Shown: piece after piece, positions 1 through 7,700 of the stretch | How the letters are laid out: each line of letters begins with the position of its first letter | Position numbering within the stretch: the stretch's first letter is position 1 | DNA from: an uncultured Bacteroidota bacterium | GTDB taxonomy: Bacteria; Bacteroidota; Bacteroidia; Bacteroidales; P3 | Direction of reading: 5' to 3' | Assembly (NCBI GenBank): GCA_902796265.1 | Contig: CADBOG010000107.1 | Coordinates: 1-37,332 of the forward strand | DNA: 37,332 nucleotides | Notes under the pieces: model-generated | Told to the model about the DNA's origin: nothing | The model's input: only the letters and a program-made list of their open reading frames with translations | Database searches by the model: none | Program-made: the position numbers and the translations under genes

Positions 1-945
1 ATCTAAAGTTTCATGAGTCTGTTCTGCATTATAGTAGCAGACAAAATGATTTGGTATAATATCATATATTGCTGGAATAATCTCCTGACCAAGAAGATTT
101 ATAAATCCTGTCTTGCGATTCCTGCATACAGATAATAATTCCCCTTCTGTTGTATGGTCATTTATATATTCGTAAATAAAGGGTGCAATTACATCACCAT
201 CTTCATCAATTAAACCCATTTTGCCATTGATACATGCACGAAGGACTCCGGGATAGACATACGTAAGTAGATCGTATTTTGCAGGAATTATTAATTCACA
301 CTTGGTATTTATCAATCCATATTTGAATTTGTTTACAATAATGGCATAACCATGGTCAAAAGAACCAATTTTAAAATAATCTGATGGAACTGTTATTTCA
401 TGATCATAAGGATAAATACCTCGTATTGCTTTATCCCTAATGAGTTCTATCTTTTTTTTGCGTATAATGTTTTGGATTTTAGACTTATCAATTTTTTTGT
501 TTCGTTCAATTGCCTCTGATTCATTCTTATACTTTAACTGAATGATTACCTTTCCATTTTTATCTACAACTCCATATTTACCATTTTGAGAAACAATTGC
601 TGTTCCTCCTAAATACTCTCCCCAAGCACTAATACTATCGTAAACTACTGGGACAATCTCTTCTCCAACATCATTTACACACCCATATTTTCCATCAATA
701 CAAACACGTGCAAGTCCTTCTGAAAATAAAGTTATTATCTTGTCATATTTTAATGGAACAATGATGTTGCCGTAAATATCCACAACACCTGATTTCCCTT
801 CATACTCTTTGATAATAGTGTGACCTCTTATATCAAAAGGTTTTATTCGTTCGTATTTGAAAGGAAAAACGACTCTTCCTTCGTTATCAACAAGTCCATA
901 TAGAATACCTTTACGTTTTATCCTTAACATTTTACTTGTATCCAT
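1..945 (-). CDS. WG-repeat protein, 3' end beyond the window
   Basis: This is an open frame of 315 codons without a stop, read leftward from the ATG at 943-945 and cut by the window edge. The translation holds repeated units of the WG (KWG) beta-repeat type, such as YGLVDNEGRVVFPFKY, SGVVDIYGNIIVPLKY, YGCVNDVGEEIVPVVY, YGVVDKNGKVI, YGLINTKCELIIPAKY and GLIDEDGDVIAPFIY, spaced about 40-60 residues apart. No signal peptide is visible at the N-terminus (MDTSKMLRIKRKG), so the visible part is probably cytoplasmic. WG-repeat proteins are common in Bacteroidetes and mostly of unknown function; some are linked to polymorphic-toxin or envelope loci. The start codon overlaps the stop of a 30-codon ORF (TAATG), which suggests translational coupling. 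The family call is firm; the function is unknown. Confidence 0.85.
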   Translation of the reverse strand, partial: MDTSKMLRIKRKGILYGLVDNEGRVVFPFKYERIKPFDIRGHTIIKEYEGKSGVVDIYGNIIVPLKYDKIITLFSEGLARVCIDGKYGCVNDVGEEIVPVVYDSISAWGEYLGGTAIVSQNGKYGVVDKNGKVIIQLKYKNESEAIERNKKIDKSKIQNIIRKKKIELIRDKAIRGIYPYDHEITVPSDYFKIGSFDHGYAIIVNKFKYGLINTKCELIIPAKYDLLTYVYPGVLRACINGKMGLIDEDGDVIAPFIYEYINDHTTEGELLSVCRNRKTGFINLLGQEIIPAIYDIIPNHFVCYYNAEQTHETLD

Positions 946-1037
946 TATGCTGACTTTTTGATTTGGTTGTACAAATACTCAACACCTTTTGTAGAGACTC
1001 TAATCATCTCTTTTCCGTAGTTAATTAATTGTGGCAT
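945..1037 (-). CDS. Small 30-residue ORF coupled to the WG-repeat gene
   Basis: An ATG at 1035-1037 opens a frame reading MPQLINYGKEMIRV, then STKGVEYLYNQIKKSA, with its TAA sharing one base with the ATG of the WG-repeat gene. It starts about 32-40 nt below the expected transcription start of the promoter-like boxes at 1076-1083 and 1119-1126, a normal leader length. The peptide is amphipathic and Lys-rich with no membrane segment. I do not recognise it. It could be a true small protein, or a leader cistron that only delivers ribosomes to the WG gene. The spacing and overlap support translation, but a chance ORF of this length is possible. Confidence 0.45.
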   Translation of the reverse strand: MPQLINYGKEMIRVSTKGVEYLYNQIKKSA

Positions 1038-1069
1038 AGTATTATATTTTTGTACTATATTATTGTCTC

Positions 1070-1141
1070 AATGTGCAAATTTACAAAAAAAATCCACAAT
1101 TTTTCATATTATAATGTGCAAATTTACAAAAAAATCCACAA
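1070..1141 (-). promoter_or_regulatory. Duplicated -7 promoter element upstream of the WG operon
   Basis: Two direct copies of a 29-30 bp segment lie at 1070-1099 and 1113-1141; they differ by one A in a run. Read on the minus strand each contains TTTTTTTGTAAATTTGCA, which includes a perfect Bacteroidetes -7 box TAAATTTG (1076-1083 and 1119-1126). No TTTG stands 19-21 bp upstream of either box. The same 18-base core recurs upstream of the GroES-like gene at 31913-31930. Confidence 0.6.
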
Positions 1142-1183
1142 CCCTTAATATTATGGTGAATTAATTAAAGAAGGTTATGCGGA

Positions 1184-1753
1184 TTAGAACATGCAATCGC
1201 TGAACCATTGCTCGTATCGACGTTTGAGGTCTTCTGTTGACTCGTCGGGATAGGATTGCTTATGCCGCCTTTCTATGGATGCAAGAACTGTGTCGTCGTA
1301 CACCACTGGTTTTTCAACATACCAAGACTTTATTACATCAATACCACCATCGGTTCTGACGGTTTTTAAATCGTACTTCACCTTCCTTTTTAGTTCCTCT
1401 GAAAGTAAATCCACGAGTTCCTCCCTGTCGAGAAACATGATTCTAATCCACGAATTGTCTTTTTGGCGTTCCTCCTTCGGAAGATGTTCCGATATCAAAC
1501 GGAAAAGGTAATGCCTGATGGAACCATGTATGCAAAACCTATAATCACGACTGCGTCCTTTGGCATAATTCTTTATAACCCACAACAGATCGCCGCCGAG
1601 ATTTACAAAACCTGCAAGATGTATCAACTTTTCATCCATGGAGTGGAATCCGCTCCATTCGAAGGAAAAGTCGTCCCAGTATTCACGGTTTGCCAGTATT
1701 ATTGCATACTTGTCTATTTCAACGTCGTAGGGCTTCATGTAATTAGTACTCAT
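1184..1753 (-). CDS. Hypothetical protein, 189 residues
   Basis: This is a complete frame from ATG 1751-1753 (MSTNYMKPYDVEIDKY) to a stop at 1184. It looks like a soluble, charged, aromatic-rich protein without signal peptide or membrane helix. The N-terminal half is rich in W, F and Y (REYWDDFSFEWSGFHSMDEK) and the C-terminal half is helical and charged (SIERRHKQSYPDESTEDLKR). I recognise no family. A perfect -7 box TATTTTTG lies on the same strand at 1776-1783, about 23 bp before the start codon, which supports it as a real gene with a short leader. A second in-frame ATG five codons in is a possible start. It sits among remnants of broken genes, so an accessory role is likely, but no function can be assigned. 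Confidence 0.65.
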   Translation of the reverse strand: MSTNYMKPYDVEIDKYAIILANREYWDDFSFEWSGFHSMDEKLIHLAGFVNLGGDLLWVIKNYAKGRSRDYRFCIHGSIRHYLFRLISEHLPKEERQKDNSWIRIMFLDREELVDLLSEELKRKVKYDLKTVRTDGGIDVIKSWYVEKPVVYDDTVLASIERRHKQSYPDESTEDLKRRYEQWFSDCMF

Positions 1754-1775
1754 AATTCTAGTTTTTTTTCATTTG

Positions 1776-1783
1776 CAAAAATA
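1776..1783 (-). promoter_or_regulatory. -7 box for the 189-residue gene
   Basis: On the minus strand this reads TATTTTTG, an exact match to the Bacteroidetes TAnnTTTG box, followed by C and an A-rich leader ending at the ATG at 1753. A clear TTTG at the usual 19-21 bp upstream is missing; the nearest is about 14 bp away. Confidence 0.5.
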
Positions 1784-1875
1784 CAAACGGAGTGTGCCAA
1801 ATCATGACATACTCCGAATATTGTTTTCCATCTTAGACGTAGGGGAGGATTTTTAATGTTGAAAATGCTTGACGT

Positions 1876-2037
1876 TTAGTTTTTTGTGAAATAGACGCCG
1901 GCGCCGTACAATGGCACATTGGTCATCCTCTCTTGTTCCCTATAGGGACTCATGGAGAAACGTATGCCGTGCATGTTATCATTCTGTTGGAGGAATGTGC
2001 TTAACGACTTCGATTTCAGGTTTTCTTCCGATTTCAC
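1876..2037 (-). pseudogene. C-terminal remnant of a DUF4143-type AAA ATPase
   Basis: A 53-codon open stretch without its own start ends at TAA 1876-1878. Its residues (VKSEENLKSKSLSTFL, then HGIRFSMSPYREQERM, then TNVPLYGAGVYFTKN) match the pattern I know from the extreme C-terminus of Bacteroidetes ATP-binding proteins of the AAA_14/DUF4143 type, which run VEVK.EENLKSKSL ... RFSM..YREQ ... NVPLY. The normal protein is near 400 residues, so about 85% is gone. Just upstream, after an ATGAAA and a stop, lies the 32-bp-period repeat array. This suggests an internal deletion that left the original leader, start codon and last 53 codons. The family assignment is from memory of conserved motifs. 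Confidence 0.65.
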
Positions 2038-2050
2038 TTATTTCATAATG

Positions 2051-2205
2051 CAAAAAAACAAAAAAATGAACGAATATTTATGAAATAACACAAAAAAATG
2101 AACGAAAAAGTGAAAGGTTGATACAAAAAAATGAACGAATATTTTGAAATCTCACAAAAAAATGAACGAAAAAGCGTGAGGTTGATACAAAAAAATGAAC
2201 GAAAA
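2051..2205. repeat. Five-copy array of a 16-bp motif with ~32 bp period
   Basis: The plus-strand motif CAAAAAAATGAACGA occurs with its C at 2059, 2091, 2124, 2155 and 2188, giving spacings of 32, 33, 31 and 33 bp, about three helical turns. The intervening sequences alternate: copies 1 and 3 are followed by ATATTT, copies 2 and 4 by AAAAGyG and a GGTTGATA segment, so there is also a ~64 bp higher-order unit. It is not CRISPR-like: the repeats are too short and the spacers are related. It sits between the ATPase remnant and the phospholipase-D-like gene. On the minus strand each copy reads as a T-run followed by G. Confidence 0.75.
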
Positions 2206-2286
2206 AAGTATTGACGCTTTACGTTTTTATGAATGATTCGTTAGTTATTGCATCTTTTGCGGAACAAAGATGTCATATCGGAACCT

Positions 2287-2799
2287 TTACATTATTCTAT
2301 CGCCGCAGAAATCTTTCCGCTTGCACTTGGCGCAATGAGCACCCGTCCATACGCTGTCGAGGTGGTCGGCGGCGGCATCTACTATCGATGGCTCGTCAGT
2401 AAGAATACCAGCTTCGAAGTTTCGGTTGCCTTCGCCTTTCATGCCTATGCCGGCGCCAGTCAGGTTGGCTGAGCCGATATAGGCCGTCGAGCAGTCGAAT
2501 ACCAATATTTTGAAATGGACGCGAGGGCAAAGTTTTCGTTCGAGTTTTGACCACAAACCAGGATACTTGTCGAAGTCGGCTCTGAAATTCTCGCCTGGCT
2601 CTTTGGCATGAAGCAGTCGAACCTCGACTCCACGTTTTAGCAGCTTGTCCAATATGGACAGGAAGGGCACCACATCCTTTCCGCTGCCAACATACAAGTC
2701 CTTGAGGTCGGCCGTGCCTATCCACAAATCGTGTTTGACCTTTTCGCAAAGCGATAGGACTTCGGTATAATGGTCTTTGTCGGCAATGTATTTTATCAT
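2287..2799 (-). CDS. Phospholipase-D-like protein with a single HKD motif
   Basis: This 170-residue protein carries one HxKxxxxD motif (H95, K97, D102 in HFKILVFD), followed by GSANLTGAG (109-117) and a downstream N-F-E-A-G strand typical of the PLD superfamily. Single-HKD proteins of this size usually act as homodimeric nucleases or phosphodiesterases. The C-terminus has a Cys cluster (CAKCKRKDFC, 156-165) that could bind a metal. There is no signal peptide, so a cytoplasmic nuclease is more likely than a secreted lipase. The frame upstream of ATG 2799 meets a stop within four codons, so the start is secure. A 19-codon ORF ends just before it, but I do not list that as a gene. Substrate and role (DNA repair, defence or mobile DNA) are not shown by the sequence. 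Confidence 0.8.
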   Translation of the reverse strand: MIKYIADKDHYTEVLSLCEKVKHDLWIGTADLKDLYVGSGKDVVPFLSILDKLLKRGVEVRLLHAKEPGENFRADFDKYPGLWSKLERKLCPRVHFKILVFDCSTAYIGSANLTGAGIGMKGEGNRNFEAGILTDEPSIVDAAADHLDSVWTGAHCAKCKRKDFCGDRIM

Positions 2800-2918
2800 C
2801 TTATCTGCTTAGCTTGTTCCATTGGTGGGAGCTGCCTTGGGAGCAGCCGAGAGACACCATTGGGTTATATGCGCTTAAAAATGTCGTGTTAATTCAGTTC
2901 AAGACAAGGTAAATGTTA

Positions 2919-3479
2919 CTATTCCTCCTTTTCGAAGCCTTTCATCGTCAGTGTGCCACCATAGTTGCGGTCGATGTCAAGATACCAGTAGCATTCGCCA
3001 CCAACGCTTGGTTCCTCTTTTGGAACCTTGAACATGCGTCCGCGACTGGTACGCCTTGCAGGAAGCCCCCAAGGTGTTTGCGTTCCATTGGAAATGAAAC
3101 AGATATGGCCGACAAGCATCACATAACCTTGTATGTCGCGGAAATAGTCCATATCGGACGGCAGTTGAACGTAGTATTGATTGTCTTGGTATCCTTTTCG
3201 GAAACAGACATCAATTAGACTGTCAGGCACCTTGCCACCGTTTTCCTGTCTGAAAGCCTCAATTTTCTTAACAGCGTATTTGCCTGCTTGCAAGTGCTTT
3301 ATTGTCCATTGGTAAGGAGTGTTCTCAACTTCAAATAAGAAAATGACAATCCATAGCGTGAAGAACGCTATCAGCCAGACGATGAATCCGCCGAGTGTAG
3401 TGAAGTTGCCAAAAGCAGCGCCCCACAGATGGCGTCGGCGTGGAGAGACAATCTTCTTTGAGTGTTCTTTAGCGTGCAT
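2919..3479 (-). CDS. Hypothetical one-pass membrane protein
   Basis: The protein has 186 residues. A basic N-terminus (HSKKIVSPRRRH) precedes one hydrophobic helix at about residues 27-49 (TTLGGFIVWLIAFFTLWIV), and the remaining ~135 residues should lie outside the cytoplasm. Just after the helix comes a segment of the form KKIEAFRQENGGKVPDSLID. Its layout recalls type II pseudopilins (long helix, then G-x-x-P-x-S-L), but no prepilin-peptidase site is evident, so I do not assign that family. The end is charged (GFEKEE). It stands alone between the PLD-like gene and a non-coding stretch, with no operon partner. Function unknown. Confidence 0.6.
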   Translation of the reverse strand: MHAKEHSKKIVSPRRRHLWGAAFGNFTTLGGFIVWLIAFFTLWIVIFLFEVENTPYQWTIKHLQAGKYAVKKIEAFRQENGGKVPDSLIDVCFRKGYQDNQYYVQLPSDMDYFRDIQGYVMLVGHICFISNGTQTPWGLPARRTSRGRMFKVPKEEPSVGGECYWYLDIDRNYGGTLTMKGFEKEE

Positions 3480-3606
3480 AGAGAATCTGTTTTTTTTTAT
3501 TTGTAGCAGAATGCAGCTTTTTTTTACAGGAATAACATTTTTCTAAAGTTTGACAAGTTAATATTTAAAGGTGACATAACGGCTTATGCAAAAAACTAAT
3601 CTTTAG

Positions 3607-3653
3607 TAATTTTGCGGTGTGAAACAAATAAAATCACCTCTATGTCAGAGGTG
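3607..3653 (+). promoter_or_regulatory. Promoter-like box and leader hairpin without a following gene
   Basis: TAATTTTG at 3607-3614 fits the Bacteroidetes -7 box. About 20 bp further is a hairpin, CACCTCT (3635-3641) and AGAGGTG (3647-3653) with a 5-nt loop. No ORF of useful length follows, so this may be what remains of the control region of a lost gene. The rest of 3480-3860 shows nothing I can name. Confidence 0.35.
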
Positions 3654-3862
3654 CAAAAATACGAGTTTTTTCTCAGAGATTGAGACTTTTTTCAAAAAAA
3701 GTGGAGATACTCAATAGCCGAACGATGATAGACAATTACGGCGATGTACTACGGGTGAGAGGCTCAGCGACCAGCAAATCATCAAAGACAAGACGCGACG
3801 AAACGAAATGGGCCTTGTAGAGAAGAAAAGTTTAATTATCAATTGGTTGTTAAAAACAAAGC

Positions 3863-4009
3863 GTTCCAGTTCCAGTTGTTCCAATAAAAAAATGTGAGAC
3901 AGTTACCCCTTTATATACTATATAACTAATTAATATATAATATATTATTTATAGAATTAAGGGGATTGGAACACCTCAAAAAAATAACTGGAACAACTGG
4001 AACTGGAAC
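3863..4009. repeat. Perfect 21-bp inverted repeat around an AT-rich core
   Basis: The left arm 3863-3883 (GTTCCAGTTCCAGTTG...) is the exact reverse complement of the right arm 3989-4009. The arms are 105 bp apart. Each arm holds the pentad TTCCA/TGGAA repeated. The core is extremely AT-rich (3912-3958) and flanked by CCCCTT (3907-3912) and AAGGGG (3959-3964), a second, nested dyad. It lies directly upstream of the truncated mobile-element gene and may be its operator, replication site or end structure. Confidence 0.75.
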
Positions 4010-4058
4010 AAAAAGCGAAAAAAAACGAATCAATAATTCTCTAAAAAGCAAAGAAACA

Positions 4059-4367
4059 ATGAAATACGATATCAGTAAACAGTCGGCACCCAAGATGCCG
4101 AACCTCGGAAAAGGGACAGAATGTATCAATTTACTCCTCTCGCAGGCATCAAAAGACATGCATGAACCCCTTGTTCCGATGCTTTTCCCCGTTCTTGGCG
4201 CACATATATGCGGTTCGGAATTTCAGTACCCAGACCTCAGTTGGAAGGAACTTTGTGGCCAAATGGCCAACTTGGTGGCAGAAAGTGGGGGTAACAAGGG
4301 CCAATTTTCGAACGATCGGAGAAGACGGGATTTTACATCTAGACAGAAAAGGCTAGGGGCTCCTTAA
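4059..4367 (+). pseudogene. N-terminal remnant of a mobile-element DUF3987-type protein
   Basis: From ATG 4059 the frame reads MKYDISKQSAPKMPNLGKGT, then a stretch with LVPMLFPVLGAHICGSEF, LSWKELCGQMANLV and AESGGNKGQFSN. This pattern (alpha-helical start, then PxLxAHxxGxEFQYPD and a Walker-A-like SGGNKGQ) is what I know from the N-terminal half of primase/helicase-like proteins (DUF3987 group) of Bacteroidales mobile elements. Recognisable similarity stops right after the Walker-like motif at about 4313; a short unrelated basic tail follows and the frame closes at 4367. The usual protein is several hundred residues long, so this is a truncated relic. The frame is open further upstream to 3966, but that part encodes the inverted-repeat arm and is unlikely to be translated. 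Confidence 0.65.
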
Positions 4368-4542
4368 CGACAGGTGACCAAGATGTCGATTTTTATAAAT
4401 TTGCGGTTTAAGACCCGCTTTTTGCAAGAGGAAACGTTCTTGCAAAGTGGTATTTGCGTAATGAATGCGGAACAATCGAGAAAAAACGTCATCAATCGGG
4501 AACTATCGTCATCAATCGTAAAACCCATATAGAAAAAGTTTG

Positions 4543-4550
4543 TATTTTTG
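4543..4550 (+). promoter_or_regulatory. -7 box upstream of the giant T9SS adhesin
   Basis: TATTTTTG followed by CATCG is an exact TAnnTTTG box. It lies about 200 bp before the chosen start (4748), so the transcript would have a long leader containing the 11-bp tandem repeat. No TTTG stands at the usual upstream distance. Confidence 0.45.
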
Positions 4551-4595
4551 CATCGTGATTTCAGTAACCCATATTCCTTCAAAAACCACATTTCC

Positions 4596-4650
4596 AACTC
4601 TAACCTAACTCTAACCTAACTCTAACTTAACTCTAACTTAACTCTAACCC
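4596..4650. repeat. 11-bp tandem repeat, five copies
   Basis: Five head-to-tail copies of AACTCTAACYT run without gaps; the third and fourth have TT where the first two have CT, and the last ends CCC. The period of 11 bp is close to one DNA helical turn. It lies between the probable promoter and the start codon of the adhesin gene, so a copy-number change would alter its leader. Nothing else is recognised in 4370-4747 apart from the -7 box. Confidence 0.85.
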
Positions 4651-4747
4651 CAAAATGTCACACAAATCTGTCAGTTTTTTTGCTATTTGTAGTTTTTGGC
4701 ACGGTTTTTGCGTTTATATTAATGGGGAACCATTTAATAAAGATTAT

Positions 4748-7700
4748 ATGAAAACATCAACTCTTAAACAACTACGTAACGCCTTATCGGGCTTTAAGAA
4801 ATTATTATTGGCGCTTCTCTTCGTGCCTGTTGCCAGCTGGAAGAAACTATTAGTGGCGCTTCTCTTCGTGCCTGTTGTCAGCTGGGCGCAATGTCCTGAT
4901 GGGGAACGGATGTGTAGCATTACTATATTGGGTAACGACATCTTTGGCGACGGATGGAGTGGTGCAGGTATCGAGGTGTGGCAAGGTTCCACTCTGCGTG
5001 GATTTGCTACCCTGCAGCAAGGCTACGAGGGTGACATCGACATAGCAGTATGCTCTGGCGACACCGTCCGCCTGGTGTGGGTGACGGGTCAGTTTGACAA
5101 CGACATCTACTTCTCTGTCCTCAATGGCGACGGCTCTATCATCATCTCTGAGGCTGGTGGCAGCGACTATGCCAACGGTCAGGTTATCACGAGGTTTATG
5201 CCTGCCTGCGCTCCTTGTGTGCGTCCCTCTAACTTGGTCTTTGCTCCCGACAGCATGAGCTGTCTTGCTAGCTGGAACGGCAATGGTGAGTCGTCTTGGA
5301 TTGTATACCTCGACAACGTCTTCCAAGGCGTCGCCAACACCAACAGTTGGCTCTTCAACGGCTTGACTCCCAACACCTACTACAACGTAATGGTTGCTGC
5401 CATCTGTGGCGACAACGACACCAGCTTTGCCATAGCAGGCACTTTCCGCACCTCTTGCGGTCCTCTGCCGATTCCCTATTTCAACACTTTCGACAACGAG
5501 ACCTACGACCTGCCACCCAGCTGCTGGAATACGGTGATAGGATACAACGATGCCCCTAAGGTGTTTGACGATATGGCTTATTCCGACAGCTTGTCGCTCT
5601 ATTTTTCGGCTGCTGCCGAAGGCGCTAACCTTATAGCTACGCCTGTGATTCCCTTGCCGGGCAACCAAATTAATGTCACTTTCCATGCCTTTATCGAAAC
5701 GGGTATCCCGATTGGCAACATCAACCTCTTCAATGCCGAGCTGCAAGCCGGTGTGATGAGCAACCCCAACAATGCGGCTTCGTTCATTCCCTTGCTGACC
5801 ATCAATCTGATGGATAACCAATGGCACGAATACGAGTACAACACCACGACGCTTCCGTCCGACAGCAGCTATTATGTCGCCTTCCGCTATACTGCCGACA
5901 ACAACCTTATAGGCAACGCCGCCATCGACAATCTGCATATCACGGTCAACAACGGCTGTTCGCGACCTGCATGGACGCGTATCGACTCGGTGGCTGCCCA
6001 CAAGGTGTGGCTCCGCTGGGGCGAGGTTGGGGGCGCCAGCGCCTACAATGTCTATGTGGGCGACATGAACGACCCGACGCAAGCCTCACTCTTCACGACA
6101 GTATATGACACGGTTTGTGTCCTCAACGGCTTGATACAGAATAGCGACTATTGGGTTTGGGTGGCTACCGCTTGCGGCGATTATGAGTCTGACTACAAGC
6201 CTTTCGCCTCATTCCATACCACGCTCACCTGCGCTCCTGTGGTCGACGCGCGTGTGGCCAACATGGGTTACCATACCGCTGCCATCGCTTGGCAATATGA
6301 CAACCTGCACGGTATGCCGACTGCCGGCACCATCGTTGAGCTCTATGATTTGTCCGATTTGTCGTCGCCGATGCTTCAGGATTACACTTCCGACAACTAT
6401 TACACCCTCACCGGTTTGCTGCCAAGCCACGCATACAGAGCTTTGATTTACAATACCTGTCTCGACAACGAGGAGGACACCGCCAATGTGGTGACCGTCG
6501 ATTTTATGACCGAATCGTGCAGCGATGTTGTCGGCAACGGACTTCACGGCACCCAATATGTGAACAACAGTAATTTCACCCATTCCTATATCCAGAGCCT
6601 CTTCCTGGCTTCGGAGATGCCTGCCATCGACACCATCCGCGGTTTGGCTTTCCATTTTGGCGGCGGCAACGGTCAGGAAATAGACTTTGATGTCTACCTC
6701 GGGCAGACGAGCCTCCAGTCGCTCAGCACATCGTCGTATGTGCCTTTCAACGCCTTGACGCACGTCGGCACCATGGCTGTGCCTTCGGGCAGCGAGGAGG
6801 GTTGGATAATGCTCGCTTTCGACCAGCCCTTCGTATGGAACGGCAGCAGCAACCTGGCTATTGTGACGCATAACAGTTCGGGAGTATTCCATATCAATCC
6901 CAGCGAGTGGTACTATCACACGACGGCTGGTGCTCAAACTGTGGAATGGAACAACTACTCGGCCATATCGCCTGCCAACCCGTCATCATATTTCAGCAAC
7001 TCGTATAGCGGCGCACCCGATGTACGCTTCATGTCTGACTGCGAAGCCAGCGGATGCCTTCCTCCCGTGATAAGCCACATTGACAGCGACACGAGCAGCA
7101 TCATGGTGCAATGGGTGGTTGAGGTGCCGGCTCCTGTTGCCCTATGCTACCGCAAAGATATAGAGACCGTTTGGCACTTTTGCACCATTCCTTCTACTTC
7201 GCAAAATAGCAACTATACCATCACCGGCACAACGCCATCGACGCAATACATAGTGCGTGTCGGAGCCATCTGCGACGGCGACACCTTGTGGGATATGGCC
7301 TCGGTGGTGACACCCAGCAATATCGACACCAATGCCTGTATGGCTCCTGCCAACCTCCGAGTCGAGAACACCTCGGATGCCGGCTCAATAGCTGTCAGCT
7401 GGAGCAGCGATGCCTCGAGTTGGGAGGTAAGCTGGGATACCGCAGGAGTGGCTCTTGCCCAGATGGCACACCATCAGGTTATCGGCGACACCACTTTTGC
7501 TTTCCCGCAGCTCACCAATGGCGGCAAATACAGATTCTTTGTTCGCAGCATCTGTGGCGGATTGCACAGCACATGGAGGAGCATCTCGTTTGCTGCTGGT
7601 ACTGTCATTATGGCTGCCAACAGCCACGACTCGATAAGCCGCTGCGGCGTGGTGGTATATGACGATGGTGGTGCCTTTGGTGACTATAGCAGCAACAACA

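Noticed and set aside
2051-2205. CRISPR array reading of the 32-bp-period repeats
   Set aside because: Only ~16 bp is conserved, there is no dyad, and the spacers are related to one another rather than unique; there are no cas genes.
2051-2205. Coding reading of the same array (QKNER ... RLIQKNER in one frame)
   Set aside because: The periods of 31-33 bp shift the frame and stops interrupt every one to two units, so no continuous repeat protein is encoded.
4364-4597. A 77-codon minus-strand ORF between the mobile-element stub and the adhesin
   Set aside because: There is no recognisable domain, it overlaps the plus-strand promoter box, and its composition matches AT-rich intergenic DNA.
4850-6082. 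A 410-codon open frame on the minus strand inside the adhesin gene
   Set aside because: The plus strand encodes clear FN3 modules and a signal peptide; the antisense frame is low-complexity (G, V, R, H rich) and arises from the codon use of the real gene.
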